Assembly: GCA_009760855.2 (NCBI GenBank)
Contig: WPIO01000226.1
Coordinates: 137,501-201,500, forward strand
From: Cristatella mucedo
Taxonomy: Eukaryota > Bryozoa > Phylactolaemata > Cristatellidae
Direction: 5' to 3'
Length of the DNA stretch: 64,000 nucleotides
Each line of letters opens with the position of its first letter. Positions within the stretch are counted from its first letter, which is position 1. The position numbers and the translations under genes were made by a program. Positions 1 to 10,582 of this stretch are shown piece by piece. The notes under the pieces were generated by a model, which saw only the letters and a program-made list of their open reading frames with translations, was not told the DNA's origin and made no database searches.

Positions 1-575
1 GTCCTATGTCCTGCTGGTCCAATTTAACAGCAAAGTTTAGTGGAAAAGGATGTCACCTTGCATGAAAGATTAAATGCTCCACACAAAAAAACGCAAGATG
101 TATGGCAATGACATGAATCTTGCTCTGCGTCCAATTTACCTATTGGTTATCCACCCCCAGACTCTAGTCGTGAAGGAGTGCAGTCGTCTCTGTCGTACGA
201 TAATTCAGCATCTCGTAGTGAAACTTAGTATGTTTATAGTCTCTACGCATATGCTGAATGCCTTAGAGTAATTCACTTAAAGTTGGCCATGAAGGAAGTG
301 CAGAATAACACAAACCCGAAGGAATCTTGAATAGAAAACTAGGAGTGAAAAGTAATTGAAAGGTATTCCCAGGAAACGTAACGCCTGCCGTTGACTGGAA
401 TGGAAAAGACGCATGCCCACAGATAACAAGGCTATTTCTTGTAGACAAATCAGAATCTGCTTATATTTTAAGGCGTGCCTGTGACCATTCTTGCAATTCG
501 AGGTAACATTGTGGCGGAGAGTTCCTCATGCTCTGACGTTAGCAGCTTAAATCAAGAAGCTATAGCTACCTTTAA
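1..575. other. left flank, no gene recognised
   Basis: Only short open frames with no family resemblance are visible on either strand. No LINE tail, SINE or array-unit sequence was recognised here. Confidence 0.4.
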
Positions 576-812
576 ACCTGAGGCTACCGCCAAGGCATTA
601 GGTATGCCCTAATATCTCGAGCTAGGAATTTGTTGCAGGAGGTAGAGAGGTCCATCTTCCATGTAGTAAAACTGATCGCAAAGAATATGGAGTAGAAAAA
701 CGTAGCCGACTGTACTGGCAGCAAAACTTTAGCTAAGCATGAGAAAGGTGTGCTAGTGACTCTGACTGGAGCGCCAGAAATCAAGCAAAATCAGAGGCTC
801 CTAATGGCGATC
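576..812 (+). pseudogene. coding-like stretch of unknown family beside the array
   Basis: One plus-strand frame reads for about 78 codons with a single internal TAG (near 688) and ends at a TAG near 812. It contains segments such as RNLLQEVERSIFHVVKLIAKN and KHEKGVLVTLTGAPEIKQ (within that frame), whose composition looks protein-like rather than random. About 15 bases further on, CAG|GTAAGA matches a strong splice-donor consensus. I do not recognise the family. It lies directly left of the first array unit and shows no clear similarity to unit sequence. It could be a decayed exon or a chance open frame. Confidence 0.2.
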
Positions 813-934
813 GGTGCTTAGCTGCAGGTAAGAATAAACGGATTAAACAAGCGGCCAACAAGGAAGTAAGCCAGGCTTAGCATCGTCAAAGCCTATGCGT
901 TCAATGGTGGAAAGGTCTGCAGGCAGCAACGATA

Positions 935-2250
935 ATAATATTATTAATAATAACTCACTTGATAAAGCGCCCTCAGAGAACTTAATCTCTTTATAGGCGC
1001 TTTAAATTTGCTGCAAAGTAAAATGCACTTAAATGGTAAGTAAAACCATGCTTAAAAACAAACACAATGAAAAATATGGTTAGGGTTGACATACACAGGG
1101 TCAGCATGCAAATGTGGTTAGTGGCAGCATGCACAGTGTCAGCACGCCTAAGCACATCAAGGACGAATCACAGGGACCCACTAAATGCTGTCCTAAATAG
1201 GTGTGTTTGTAGGCTCCTTTTAAATGTGGTCAGTTCAGGGGATGTTCTGACGCAGGTCGGGAGGGAGTTCCAGGCTTTGGGAGCATACGAACTAACTGCA
1301 CGGTCTCCAAAGGATTTAAGGTTTGTACGAGGTATTTCTAGACTGTTGTATTCCGAAAAGCTGGTGGTGCGATGCTTGGCCTGATGGGGTAGTATATCTG
1401 AAAGATAGGCTGGAGCCATAGAATGAAGGGACCTAAAAGTGAGCAACAAAACCGTAAAGTCAATCCGTTGCTTGACTGGTAGCCAGTGCAGGTCGGCGAG
1501 AAATGGAGTAATGTGGCAACTGCAACGCTCACGTCAGACAAGTCTAGCTGCCGAGTTTTAAACCAGCTGCAATCGCCTGATCGCACATGCTGGTAGGCCA
1601 GTAAGCAGTGAGTTGCAGAAGTCGAGACGGGATGTCACGAATGCATGGACCAACTTAGATGTGGTATCTTTATCTGAACAAGCCCGAATTTTAGCAATGT
1701 CATGAAGCTGAAAATAGACGGATTTGACTGTGGAGCTGATATGGTCGTCAAACGAGAGGTCGCTTTGGAACATGACACCTAGATTTTGAGCTGATTCAAC
1801 TGGAGATATGCTGCCAGAGCTAATTTTGAGCGTCAGCCTTTCGAATCTCTGAATCACACTGGGTTTGCCCATAACAAGTAAGTGAGTTTAGTGCCGACTA
1901 TGGCACAGTTTATCATCGTTTAGTTTTAGAAAATTTGCTGCCATCCACGTGCGGATGTCATCAATGCATGCAGCTAGTGAGTTGAGCGAATTTGAGGGGC
2001 TCGACGGCTGGGAGAGATCAAAGCAAAGGTACAACTGAGTGTCATCCGCATAAAAGTGAAACCTAGATTGTGCTTGGCAATCACATCAGCATGAAGCACA
2101 GTATAAACCGGGAAAAGAACCGGACCTAGCACTGAGCCCTGAGGTACTCCATATTTCAGAGGTACTTCAGATGATCTTTGTCCATTCACGTCGATACTCT
2201 GGAGTCTCCCACTGAGATAAGACCTGAACCATTGCAGAGCTGAGCCAGTG
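935..2250 (-). mobile_element. family-alpha LINE (CR1/L2 group), 5'-truncated, inserted in U1
   Basis: Read on the minus strand, this is the C-terminal part of a non-LTR retrotransposon: the end of the reverse-transcriptase domain with [13 protein letters not shown] (about 2150), a frameshifted region where the catalytic YADD box should lie (about 2040-2060), then LDFCNSLLTGLPACAIRRLQ and SFGDRAVSSYAPKAWNSLP. Several frameshifts break it. The 3' end (plus-strand left side) has the family hairpin (about 965-1005) and a short ATT/TTA-rich tail. Unit sequence stops at CAACGATA (927-934) and resumes at GACGATA (2271-2277), so a diverged target duplication of about 7-10 bp is likely. The extra bases 2251-2266 (ATAACGATAACG...) look like filler made at 5' integration. 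Confidence 0.9.
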
Positions 2251-2602
2251 ATAACGATAACGCTAACGCCGACGATACCGCGACAAGCTGCTTTAGCCCT
2301 CTTTGGAGTTATCAGGCACATGACCAAGCTGATATCGGCTGTGCAAAGTGGCCCAGGTCATTGCATTGCAATTAGAAATTTCCTAAAGACGCTACAGCGG
2401 TCGATGCACATAGTCAACATTTGAAGTCATTTCAGAATAAGGTGATTAGAACTTAAATAGTTGGTCGAGCTCAACCAAGTGGCTTTTTGAAGGCATACGA
2501 CTCGACTGCTGAAACAACCACCTTCAAGCTACAAACGGTATGCAAGCAGAAGGGAAAAACCGCAAAACGCTTAGGATATTAAATGCGAAGGACAGATGAG
2601 TG

Positions 2603-4402
2603 TATGTATTTATGTATCTCCGTCAGTAACTCCACAAAGTCATAAAGACCATGTGGGTGTTACTCAGGAGAGTTTTGTATAGCCCACTCATAGCCTAAGC
2701 GGCTTTCGGTACGCATTCGGTAGCCAACAGACTTCGTCTCACGTAACAAAGAGAAAGTGGGAAGCATAGCAGATTTAGGAGAGCAGTTGAGGTAGTGAGT
2801 AGCATAGAAGTAGCAGTTCAGGACCGCTGAAAAAGATGTGCCATAGTCGGCAGTTGGAGAGTAGATGTCGTTGCGTAAGAATTGTGGAAGCGAGTTCCAC
2901 AGTCTTGGACCTGCAGAGCTAAAGCTTCTGTCGCCAACTGTCTTTAAGCGGAGGAATGGGACAGCTAATTTATTGTCCACACAGGACCTGAGGGCGCGAA
3001 CAGGCTGAAACTGATGCAGCAGTTCAGCTAGGTATGAAGGAGCCAAGCCGTGGCGGGCCATGTGGGTCAGCATAAGAACTTTGCTCTGTATTCTTTGCTC
3101 AACCGGCAACCATTCTAGCTCTTTCAGCAAAGGAGACACGTGCTCAAACTGCTGGGACTTGAAGACTAGATTTGCAGCCATATTCATAGTCCGATGTAGT
3201 GGCATAATAGCTTTCTTTGGCAGCCCAGCCAAAAGGGAATTACAATAATCAAGCCGAGACAGAACTAAAGAGCAAGTTAATTTTTTACAAGCCACTGTGG
3301 GAGACAGCTTCTAAGCTTGGATAGGGATCGGATGTGATGGCTAGCTGTAGAGGCAGTCTTCTGAATGAAGCTTTTGAAATTGAGGCAGCTGTCGAACACG
3401 ACACCTAGATTACGAGCACGTGGTGAAGGTCGCACAATAGCATCACCTATTAGAACAGCAAAGCCTTTTAATCCAGCCACACGCTTAGGGTGTCCTATGA
3501 GAAGCAGTTCGGTTTTATCGTCATTTAATTTCAGGAAGTTTTCCGACATCCAGGATCGAATATCCGCAAGGCAAGCATTCAGTTTGTCAGTTGCTGCAGC
3601 AGATTCCGACGGTTTAAATGACAAATACAACTGAGTATCGTCAGCATAGAAGTGATATCCTATTCCATGGGCCTTGATCACTTTTCCCAGAGGTTGCGTA
3701 TAAATAGAGAACAGCAAGGGACCAAGTACGGATCCTTGAGGGACTCCACAGGTGACCCTTGTCATGTCTGAGACCTGACCCCCACACGACACGGATTGAA
3801 CACGATCAGATAAGTATAATTTAAACCACGCCAGTGCTTCGTCTGCCAGATCGATCGTTGTTCTCAATCGTTCAAGCAGAACTCCGTGATCAATGGTGTC
3901 AAAGGCAGCAGACAGATCTAGCAGAGCTAAGGCAGTGACATTCCCGTCGTCGTTGCCACGTAGAATGTCATTGTTAACACGGAGGAGAGCAGTTTCAGTA
4001 GAGTGCTGCCTCTTGAACCCTGAGTGAAATGTTTCAAGCATTCCATTATTTTCAATATGTTCAACTAGCTGCTTAGCAGCAATTTTTTCAAGAATCTTTG
4101 ATAAGAACGGAAGAAAGGGACACTGGACGATAGTTTGCTAGGACCTCTGTGTCTAATCCAGGCTTTTTAAGGATAGGTCTAACGATAGCCGATTTAAAAT
4201 ACTTGGGGACGACCCCTTTTCCCAAAGAAGCATTAAAAATCGTACTTATGGCAGGGCTAAGTTGGTCTGCAAGTGAAAACCACAGAGATGAAGGAATAGG
4301 GTCTTCAGGAGACGAGCTCTTTTTGCTAGACCTTATTAAGGCAGCTACATCACAGGCAGAAACTTCGGAGAACCTTTTAAGAAACGTCACAGGTTGAGGA
4401 AC
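2603..4402 (-). mobile_element. family-beta LINE (CR1/L2 group), 5'-truncated, inserted in U1
   Basis: Minus-strand reading gives reverse-transcriptase motifs in order: LANYRPVSL (about 4130), [57 protein letters not shown], then the catalytic box [12 protein letters not shown] (near 3640), [12 protein letters not shown] and C-terminal SRLDYCNSLLAGLP and RSFSSAGPRLWNSLP. Frameshifts near 4090 and 3290 split the frame into three pieces, so it is dead. The 3' end is a short ATACAT-type tail (2603-2620). It interrupts the unit cleanly between GACAGATGAGTG and TGCTGTACTCTGC, leaving at most a 2-bp duplication (TG). A longer copy of the same family lies at 57.3-59.7 kb. Confidence 0.93.
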
Positions 4403-6960
4403 TGCTGTACTCTGCAGCTGGCCATCCTGATACTAGCACATGCTGCCGACCAGGACCAGATAGAGGCACATGGCCGACCTCCTACATGCTCGGAGAACCA
4501 GGCTATAACTGCCAGCTGAGGAGATGTACAACTGTTATTTGTTTACAAGAGCCTCATTTTTGGGCGGATGTGACCCTGATGAGCGAGACGTGGATGCATA
4601 CTGGCTGAATTTAGGCCCGGGCATTTAGTGGCCGTTTGTTCCGATCGACGCATAAGCTTCGAGTTTACGCTTCCTTTCTGTAGTCACTGGTTTTGCCTTG
4701 GCGTCGATTGCCTGTCCCCAAAATACCAGGACGACAAGACGTATTCCTTATATATCCGAAGGATAATAATAGTAGTGGGCAAGGCTGAAATTATTTTGTG
4801 ATTAAAGAGTACAAATCGGACATTTCGTTAGCCGAAGTATATCTCCTGTAGTTTAGTCTTTGAGCACTGTACCAGTCGTGAGTATATTTCTTCGGTGCTT
4901 TGGTCGTCAAAGACATTCGACGTCTTGCACAAACAGATAAGCAGTAAGCTGAAGAATTCTGCATTGGCATGAACAAACGCTGTGGTCATCAGTCGCATGA
5001 CACTTCAGGGACTTTGGCTGATCGGCTTCTCACGTGTCACAACGATAGACCGATAAAGACAAAGCTAACAAATCGCTACCTCGAGCTTGAAGATTCTGGA
5101 AGGGAGTACTTCGCAGGAAAAAGCATCCTTCAGCAGCAGAATAATGTTTGGAGTCATTCAGCACCTGGCTAACCTGCTTTAAGTTGTATCTACTGGGCTG
5201 AATTATCAAACTCTTATTACCTATTTCCTAAGGTAGCTACAGCTATCGACACACGTAGATGACATTGTCAACAACACTGCTAACGATATATTGACATTCG
5301 AAGAAGTCAGTCAACCACAACCAGGAGACATATAAGGAAAAAATAACGCGACTGCCGCGAATAAAAGTGACTGAAAGTATGCAAGCGACAAAACGTATGA
5401 GTGCCGGATGGCAGAACTGCAACAATCGAATGTGCTGCTAAAAAAGTGCTGGCCCCCCAGTGCATGCCAAGTCCGTTCTGAGAACTAACTGCAACGAGCC
5501 ACAGCAATTGAGATAAACCAGCAAGTCCCCACCCAGAGACAAATGCTACGACCAAGGCAGCGACTGAGAATCACAGCATCAGCCATAAATTTGGTTTAAC
5601 GGGATCTGTGGCTATACTATGCCGACACACCTGCCTACCTGTGTAACCGACGAAACACTGCTCAACGTAGCTGCTGCAACCATGAGAGAATACAAAAGCC
5701 TCAAGCAAAAAGTGAGAGACGGTTGCGATTCTGAAAGCGTAGGTTTTGATTTTTCCAACGGTCTGACGGTAGCAACGATAATCGTCCAAGTTGCTGTTGG
5801 TCTGTTAGGAGTCATTCAGCCTCTTGCTATGCTCTTTCGGGCTGTGTTAACGTCATTACACCGTTATTACGTTTTTCCTCAAAAAGCTACAGCGTTCAAC
5901 ACATTTAGTTGAACTTTTCGGTCCGATTGGATGCGAGCTACTTAAAGGCGAAGTATTCCGGCGATCCTGACCGAGCTTCAGTTTTGAAGAAATGCAACCC
6001 GATTGCTGAGCCTTCCTCGCGGAAGCTACGCAACCGGCCGTTGGGAACTGTCAAAGTATAAGAGGCACGTGAGGGCAGGCACAGATGGGCACTACAGGCG
6101 ACACCGAGCCACAATGATAGCTGCTGCCCAAAAGCAGAAACAACTAAATGGCTGAGCTGGTTTGAGCTCCAACAACTGGGCCACGTCTGCAGGCTTCGCT
6201 TCCAAATACCTACTTGTATTCAGGTACACTGTTTTAGTTAACTGATACCGATGCTTTAAAGGGTTCCTAATGAACATTCTTTCATCGTCAGCTACACAGA
6301 AATCCACATTAGGAATTCAAAATTTCAATGGGGAACTATCTAAACTGCCGAGACCATAGGCTCGCCTCATAGTGTACTGCCAGTGAGCTGCGAGTGATCA
6401 CTGCGAGAAGCCACAGCAATTGGGATGTCCTAGCAACTCATGGGACTGACAGCAATGCTACGAGCGAGGCAGCGACAGAGAAGCTGAGCAGTCGCCCTCG
6501 ACTTCGGTTGAATCGGCATGGTAATAAAAATAACAATGCCCTTGATTAGGCGCCGTCAGAGAACTTAATCTCTTTCTAGGCGCTTAAGATTTGCTGCACG
6601 GGGAAAGGCAATTGAAGTAATATCATAAGCTGAGTAATATCAAGCTTGATTAACAAAATGAAAAACGTGGTTACGAGTGACATGCACATGGTCAGCATGC
6701 AAGTGTGTTTAGTGGCACCATGCATAGTCTAAGTAATTGTATTGCAGGGATCGTCTGCCGATTCGTGGACGTTGCATGCCGATCTCAGGATGCTACACAC
6801 ACTAAGGCGACGTTACCATCTTCGGCTTGCAGCACGTGCCGCTTAGGCAAGCAGCTGCCATCGACCGCCGCGAATGCCTGCAAACTCGTGACGTCGTCGC
6901 TTCGACGGACCTCTAACGCCAGCCAGGGCTTTGCGAATTATTGTGTGATCGCGCCTTGCA

Positions 6961-7267
6961 TATGAAGCCGTTCAGGAGGCCCACTCGGCTAAAGGGCAGC
7001 CGGAAGAGACGGCAGCTGAGGAGTAGGATGCAGCGTCGGCAGAGCCGCCGAGGAGAAGACGCCCGAATCGAATCGCTCCGGAGAATGAGAAAGACGCCAA
7101 ATACTTTGCCAAGCGAAAACACAACATCGCATCGGCCGAGGGCTGCCGAGATGAAGCCAAGCCTCGCGTGGCTTAGGAGCATGCTCGGCACGTAGTGGCC
7201 AAGAAGGAGCGTCCCAAAGCTGGGCGCCGACCATGCGGCCGTGCTGCTCGAGTACGGCGGGATGTGA
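6961..7267 (+). pseudogene. PAR/NFIL3-type bZIP domain relic, U1 copy
   Basis: The frame beginning TAT GAA GCC encodes a basic-region leucine-zipper relic. This is the only copy with CGA (Arg) at 7069-7071, where most units have TGA, giving RIAPENEKDAKYFAKRKHN without a break. It has TAG at 7024-7026 and 7174-7176 and a 1-bp insertion near 7210, after which the zipper frame is lost. Compared with PAR-bZIP proteins, K-D-x-K-Y-[WF]-x-[KR]-R-K-x-N matches at the start of the basic region. Confidence 0.7.
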
Positions 7268-7351
7268 TCATTGGCTGGGGCAGACCAGCATATGTGCCTT
7301 GCTTCGAAAGCGATGCAACACTTCCTAGGCTAACTGCTAAAACCATCGCGG

Positions 7352-7510
7352 ATTAAACAAGCGGCAAACAAAGAAGTAAGCGAGGCTTAGCATCGTCAAA
7401 GCCTACTCATTCAATGGTGCAATGGTCTGCAGGCAGCAACGATAAGGCTACAAGCTGCTTTAGCCCACTTAGGAGTCATCGGGCACATGGCCAAGCTGAT
7501 GTAGGCTGTG
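7352..7510 (+). pseudogene. monomer A block 1, frame-matched to monomer B block 1 (unknown family)
   Basis: In the frame that starts ATT AAA CAA GCG the segment reads NGLQAATIRLQAALAHLGVI (from about 7421). Monomer B at 9070 reads NGLTVATIIVQVAVGLLGVI in the equivalent place, and both are followed by a similar A-x-L-x-x-AV stretch. Monomer A has TAG stops on both sides, so it cannot make the protein now. The retained peptide similarity at clear nucleotide divergence suggests the ancestral monomer contained coding sequence. I do not recognise the family. Equivalent blocks follow every unit start listed for the array. Confidence 0.45.
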
Positions 7511-7651
7511 CAAAGTGGGCTACGTCATTGCATTGCAATAAGAAATATCCTAAAGAAGCTACAGCTATCGACACACATAGTCAAATTTTAGAGTCATTTC
7601 GGACCGAGGTGATTAGAACTGAAATAACTGGTCGAGCTCAACCAAGTCGCT

Positions 7652-7984
7652 GTTTTGAAGGCATACGACTCGACTGCTGAGACAACCACCTGCAAGCTAC
7701 AAACAGTATGCAAAAAGCAAGCAGAAGGAAAGAAGCCACAAAAACGCTTAGGATCATGAACGACGAAGGACAGATGAGTGCTGTACTCTGCAGCTAGCCA
7801 CACTGATACTAGCACATGCTGCCGACCAGGACCAGATACAGGTACTTGGCCGACGTCCTACATGCCTGGAGAGCTGGGCTGTAACTGCCGACTGAGGAGA
7901 CGTACAACTGTTATTTGTTTACAAGAGCCTCATTTATGGCCCGAAGTGACCCTGATGAGCGAGACGTCGATTCACACTGGCTGA
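7652..7984 (+). pseudogene. monomer A block 2 (Cys-containing, unknown family)
   Basis: The frame beginning GTT TTG AAG reads VLKAYDSTAETTTCKLQ, then after two stops (near 7757 and 7776) LYSAASHTDTSTCC and LGCNCRLRR, ending with a stop near 7982. Monomer B at 9302-9580 reads VLKKCNPIAEPSSWKLR, then LQSTPSHNDSCC and LGHVCRLR in the same order and frame. Shared Cys, His and Trp positions argue for a common coding ancestor. Copies of the downstream open part lie at 11084-11290, 14458-14664, 21260-21490, 24494-24700, 27669-27875, 31179-31385 and 34689-34895. It is broken by indels in U5 and diverged in U1 (4403-4612). Confidence 0.4.
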
Positions 7985-8133
7985 ATTTCAGCATATGGCG
8001 CGGGCATTTAGTGGCTGTCTGTTCCGATCGGCTCATAAGCTTCGAGTTTACGCTTCCTTTCTGTAGTGACTGGTTTTGGCTTGGCGTCGATTGCCTGTCC
8101 CCAAGTTACCAGGCCGACAAGACGTATTCCTAA
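7915..8133 (+). pseudogene. monomer A block 3, possible C-type-lectin-like relic
   Basis: A second frame, overlapping the end of block 2, stays open to a TAA at 8133. It reads HWLNFSIWRGHLVAVCSDR and then SDWFWLGVDCLSP. The order W-x-x-x, GHLVAV, then WFWLGV resembles the GG-HLA-x-I ... WIGL core of C-type-lectin-like domains, but conserved cysteines and the WND motif are not visible and only about 70 residues exist. Copies are at 11221-11439, 14595-14813 and 24616-24849. A 1-bp loss breaks it in U8-U10, 236 bp are missing in U6, and a short deletion shifts it in U1. The family call is tentative; it may be chance. Confidence 0.25.
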
Positions 8134-9000
8134 TCTAGCCGAAGGAAAGTCACAGTAGTGGGCAAAGCTGAAACGATGTTGTGATTAAAGAGTACAAATT
8201 GGACATTTTGTTAGCCGAAGAATATCTCCTGTAGTTTGTTCTTTGAGCACTGTACGAGTCGTGAGTATATTTTGTCGGTGCTGTGGCCGCCAACGACATT
8301 TGACGTCATGCACAAACGGATAAGCAGTGAGCTGAAACTAATGCTGTGGTCGTCAGTCGCACGACCCTTCAAGCGTTTTAGGTGATCGGCCACTCACGTG
8401 TCGTTACGATCGACCGAAGAAGACACAGCTGCCGACTCGATACGGAGAGCTTGGAGAGTCTGGCAGGGAGTACGTCACACAAAAAAAAGCATCCTTCAGC
8501 GGCAGAATAATGTTAGGAGTCATTCAGCATCAGGCTAACCTGCTTTGAGTTGTTTGTACTGGGCTGAATTATCGAACTCTTGTTACCTATTTCCTAAGGT
8601 AGCTACAAGCACGTGGTTGACATATTCAACCACTCTGCTAACAAATTAATTAAATTCGAAAGACTGTTGCGAGTGAAAGCGACTGAAAGTATGCAAGCGA
8701 CAGAAAGTATGCAAGCCGGATGGCAGAACAGCAACAATCGAATGTGCTGCTAATGAAGACCTGGCCCGGCAGTGCGTGCCAAGTCAGTTCTGAGAAATAA
8801 CTGCAACGAGCCACAGCAATTGATATAAACCAGCAAGTCCTTGCCCAGAGACACATGCTACGACCAAGGCAGCAACTGGGAATCACAGCAACAGCCATGA
8901 CTTTGTTTTTAACGGGATCAGAGGCTATCATATGCCGACACACCTGCCTACCTGTGTAACCGACGAAAGACTGCTCAACGTAGCTGCTGCAACCATTAGA

Positions 9001-9162
9001 GAATACAAAGGCCTCAAGCAAGAAGTGAGAGATGGTTGCGATTCTGAAAGCGTAAGTATTGAATTTTCCAACGGTCTGACGGTAGCAACGATAATCGTCC
9101 AAGTTGCTGTCGGCCTGTTAGGAGTCATTCGGCCCCTTGCTATGCTCTTTCGGGCTGTGTAA
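9001..9162 (+). pseudogene. monomer B block 1 (unknown family, open in all copies)
   Basis: The plus frame reads REYKGLKQEVRDGCDSES, then IEFSNGLTVATIIVQVAVG and ends with TAA at 9162; the open frame begins upstream at 8932. The C-terminal part is hydrophobic. Between U1 and U2 many of the differences change the amino acid (for example at 5661, 5682, 5700, 5711 and 5742-5750), so I see no strong sign of purifying selection. Copies with the upstream open part: 5619-5912, 8932-9162, 12240-12470, 15613-15843, 19095-19325, 22188-22418, 25649-25879, 28822-29052, 32331-32561. A GTAAGT donor-like hexamer sits inside the block at 9051 in U2 and is absent in U1. The minus strand here also has a long open frame, judged a shadow. 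Confidence 0.35.
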
Positions 9163-9301
9163 ACTGGTCCACGTCATTCAACCGTTATTACGTTCTTCCT
9201 CAAGAAGCTACAGCGTTCAACACATGTAGTTGAACTTTCCGGGCCCAATGAATGCGAGCTACTTAAAGGCGACGTAGTCCGGCGATCCTGACCGAGCTTC
9301 A

Positions 9302-9580
9302 GTTTTGAAGAAATGCAATCCGATTGCTGAGCCTTCCTCGTGGAAGCTACGCAACCGGCCGTTGGGAACTGTCAAAGTATCAGAGGCACGAGAGGGCAGG
9401 CACAGATGGGCGCTGCAGTCGACACCCAGCCACAATGATAGCTGCTGCCCAAAAGCAGAAACAAGTAAATGGCTGAGCTGGTTTGAGCTCCAACAACTGG
9501 GCCACGTCTGCAGGCTTCGCTTCCGAATACCTACTTGTAGTCCGGTACACTGTTTTAGGGAACTGATACCCATGCTTTAA
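9302..9580 (+). pseudogene. monomer B block 2 (unknown family)
   Basis: About 92 codons are open, ending TAA at 9580. Landmarks are IAEPSSWKLR near the start, EAREGRHRWALQS, SHNDSCC, and LGHVCRLRF near the end. Monomer A block 2 carries the same landmarks in the same frame, though interrupted by stops. No signal peptide or membrane segment is evident. Copies: 12613-12888, 15986-16261, 19468-19743, 22561-22836, 26022-26297, 29195-29470 and 32704-32979, all open; the U1 copy near 5990-6265 has stops. Without an ATG or a partner exon it is better read as a relic than a gene. Confidence 0.35.
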
Positions 9581-9841
9581 AGGGTAACTAATGACCATTC
9601 ATTCATCGTCAGCTACAAAGAAATCAGCATTAAGGGATTCAAAATTTCAGTGGGCAACTGTCTAAACTGCTACGACTACGTGCTCGCCTCATAGTATACT
9701 GCCAGTAAGCGGTGAGAGATCACTGCAAGAAGCCACAGCAATTGGGATTTACCAGCAAGCCCTAGGACTGACAGCAATGCTACGAGCGAGACAGCGACCG
9801 AGAAGCTGAGCAGTCGCCCTTGACTTTGGTTGAATCGGCAT

Positions 9842-10046
9842 GGTAATAATAATTACAATGCCCTTGATTAGGCGCCCTCAGAGAACTTAATCTCTTTCTA
9901 GGCGCTTTGCTGCACAGGAAAACGCACTTGAAATAATATCATAAGCTGAGTAATATCAAGGTTGATTAACAAAATGAAAAACGTGGTTACGAGTGACATG
10001 CACAAGGTCAGCATGCAAGTGTGCTTAGTGGCACCATGCATAGTCT
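9842..10046 (-). mobile_element. constitutive family-alpha LINE 3' tail in U2
   Basis: About 200 bp matching the 3' UTR of family-alpha LINEs on the minus strand: the hairpin GGCGCCCTCAGAGAAC...TCTCTTTCTAGGCGC (about 9870-9907), followed by the CATGCACAAGGTCAGCATGC UTR motif. Equivalent tails are at about 6521-6725 (U1), 13213-13417 (U3), 16697-16901 (U4), 20006-20222 (U5), 23250-23454 (U6), 29940-30143 (U8) and 33450-33654 (U9). U7 lost it by deletion. It entered the ancestral dimer before the array was amplified. Confidence 0.85.
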
Positions 10047-10276
10047 AAGTAATTGTATTGCAAGGATCGTCTGCCGATTCGTGGACGTTGCATGCCGATC
10101 TCAGAATGCTACTCACGCTACGGCGAAGTTATCGTCTTCGGCTTGCTGCACGTGCCGCTTAGGCAAGCAGCTGCCATCGACCGCCGCGAATGCCTGCAAG
10201 CTCGTGACGTCGTCGCTTCGGCGGACCTCTAACGCCTGCCAGGGCTTTGCGAATTATTGTGTGGTCGCGCCTTGCA

Positions 10277-10582
10277 TATGAAGCTGTTCAGGAGGCCCAC
10301 TCGGCTAAAGGGCAGCCGGAAGAGACGGCAGCTGAGGTGTAGGATGCAGCGTCTGCAGAGCCGCCGAGGAGAAGACGCCCGAAGTGAATCGCTCCGGAGA
10401 ATGAGAAAGACGCTAAATACTTTGCCAAGCGAAAACACAACATCGCATCGGCCGAGGGCGGCCGAGATGAAGCGAAGCCTCGCGTGGCTTAGGAGCATGC
10501 TCGGCACGTAGCGGCCAAGAAGGAGAACGCAAAGCTGGGCGCCGACCATGCGGCCGTGCTGCTCGAGTACGGCGGGATGTGA
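10277..10582 (+). pseudogene. bZIP relic, U2 copy
   Basis: Full 306-bp form with an in-frame TGA before the basic region and TAG at 10490-10492 in the zipper hinge. GGC replaces the TGC (Cys) two codons before the Asp of the RD pair. The KKENAKL zipper segment is intact downstream of the stop. Confidence 0.68.

Larger units (their letters stand above)
841..7350 (+). repeat. array unit U1 (left edge, diverged, split by two LINEs)
   Basis: Unit sequence occupies 841-934, about 2267-2602 and 4403-7350; the gaps are LINE insertions. Removing them gives about 3.38 kb, a normal unit length. By eye, divergence from U2 is greatest on the left (roughly 15 percent at 2270-2500) and falls toward the right (a few percent at 6960-7350). 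It keeps about 19 bp near 4953-4971 that the interior units lack but U10 retains. Its constitutive LINE tail lies at about 6521-6725 and its bZIP relic at 6961-7267. Confidence 0.9.

Noticed and set aside
7414-7680. 88-codon ATG frame repeated in all interior units as a real gene
   Set aside because: The frame that matches monomer B is a different one, the U1 copy has stops in this frame, and there is no domain or signal. Identity among young units explains its persistence.
8650-9102. Conserved minus-strand frame of about 150 codons in every array unit
   Set aside because: It lies opposite monomer B block 1, whose plus-strand peptide matches monomer A in frame. It is Cys- and Phe-rich without domain features, and is cut by single-base changes in U9 and others. 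Repetition of the array alone explains its conservation.
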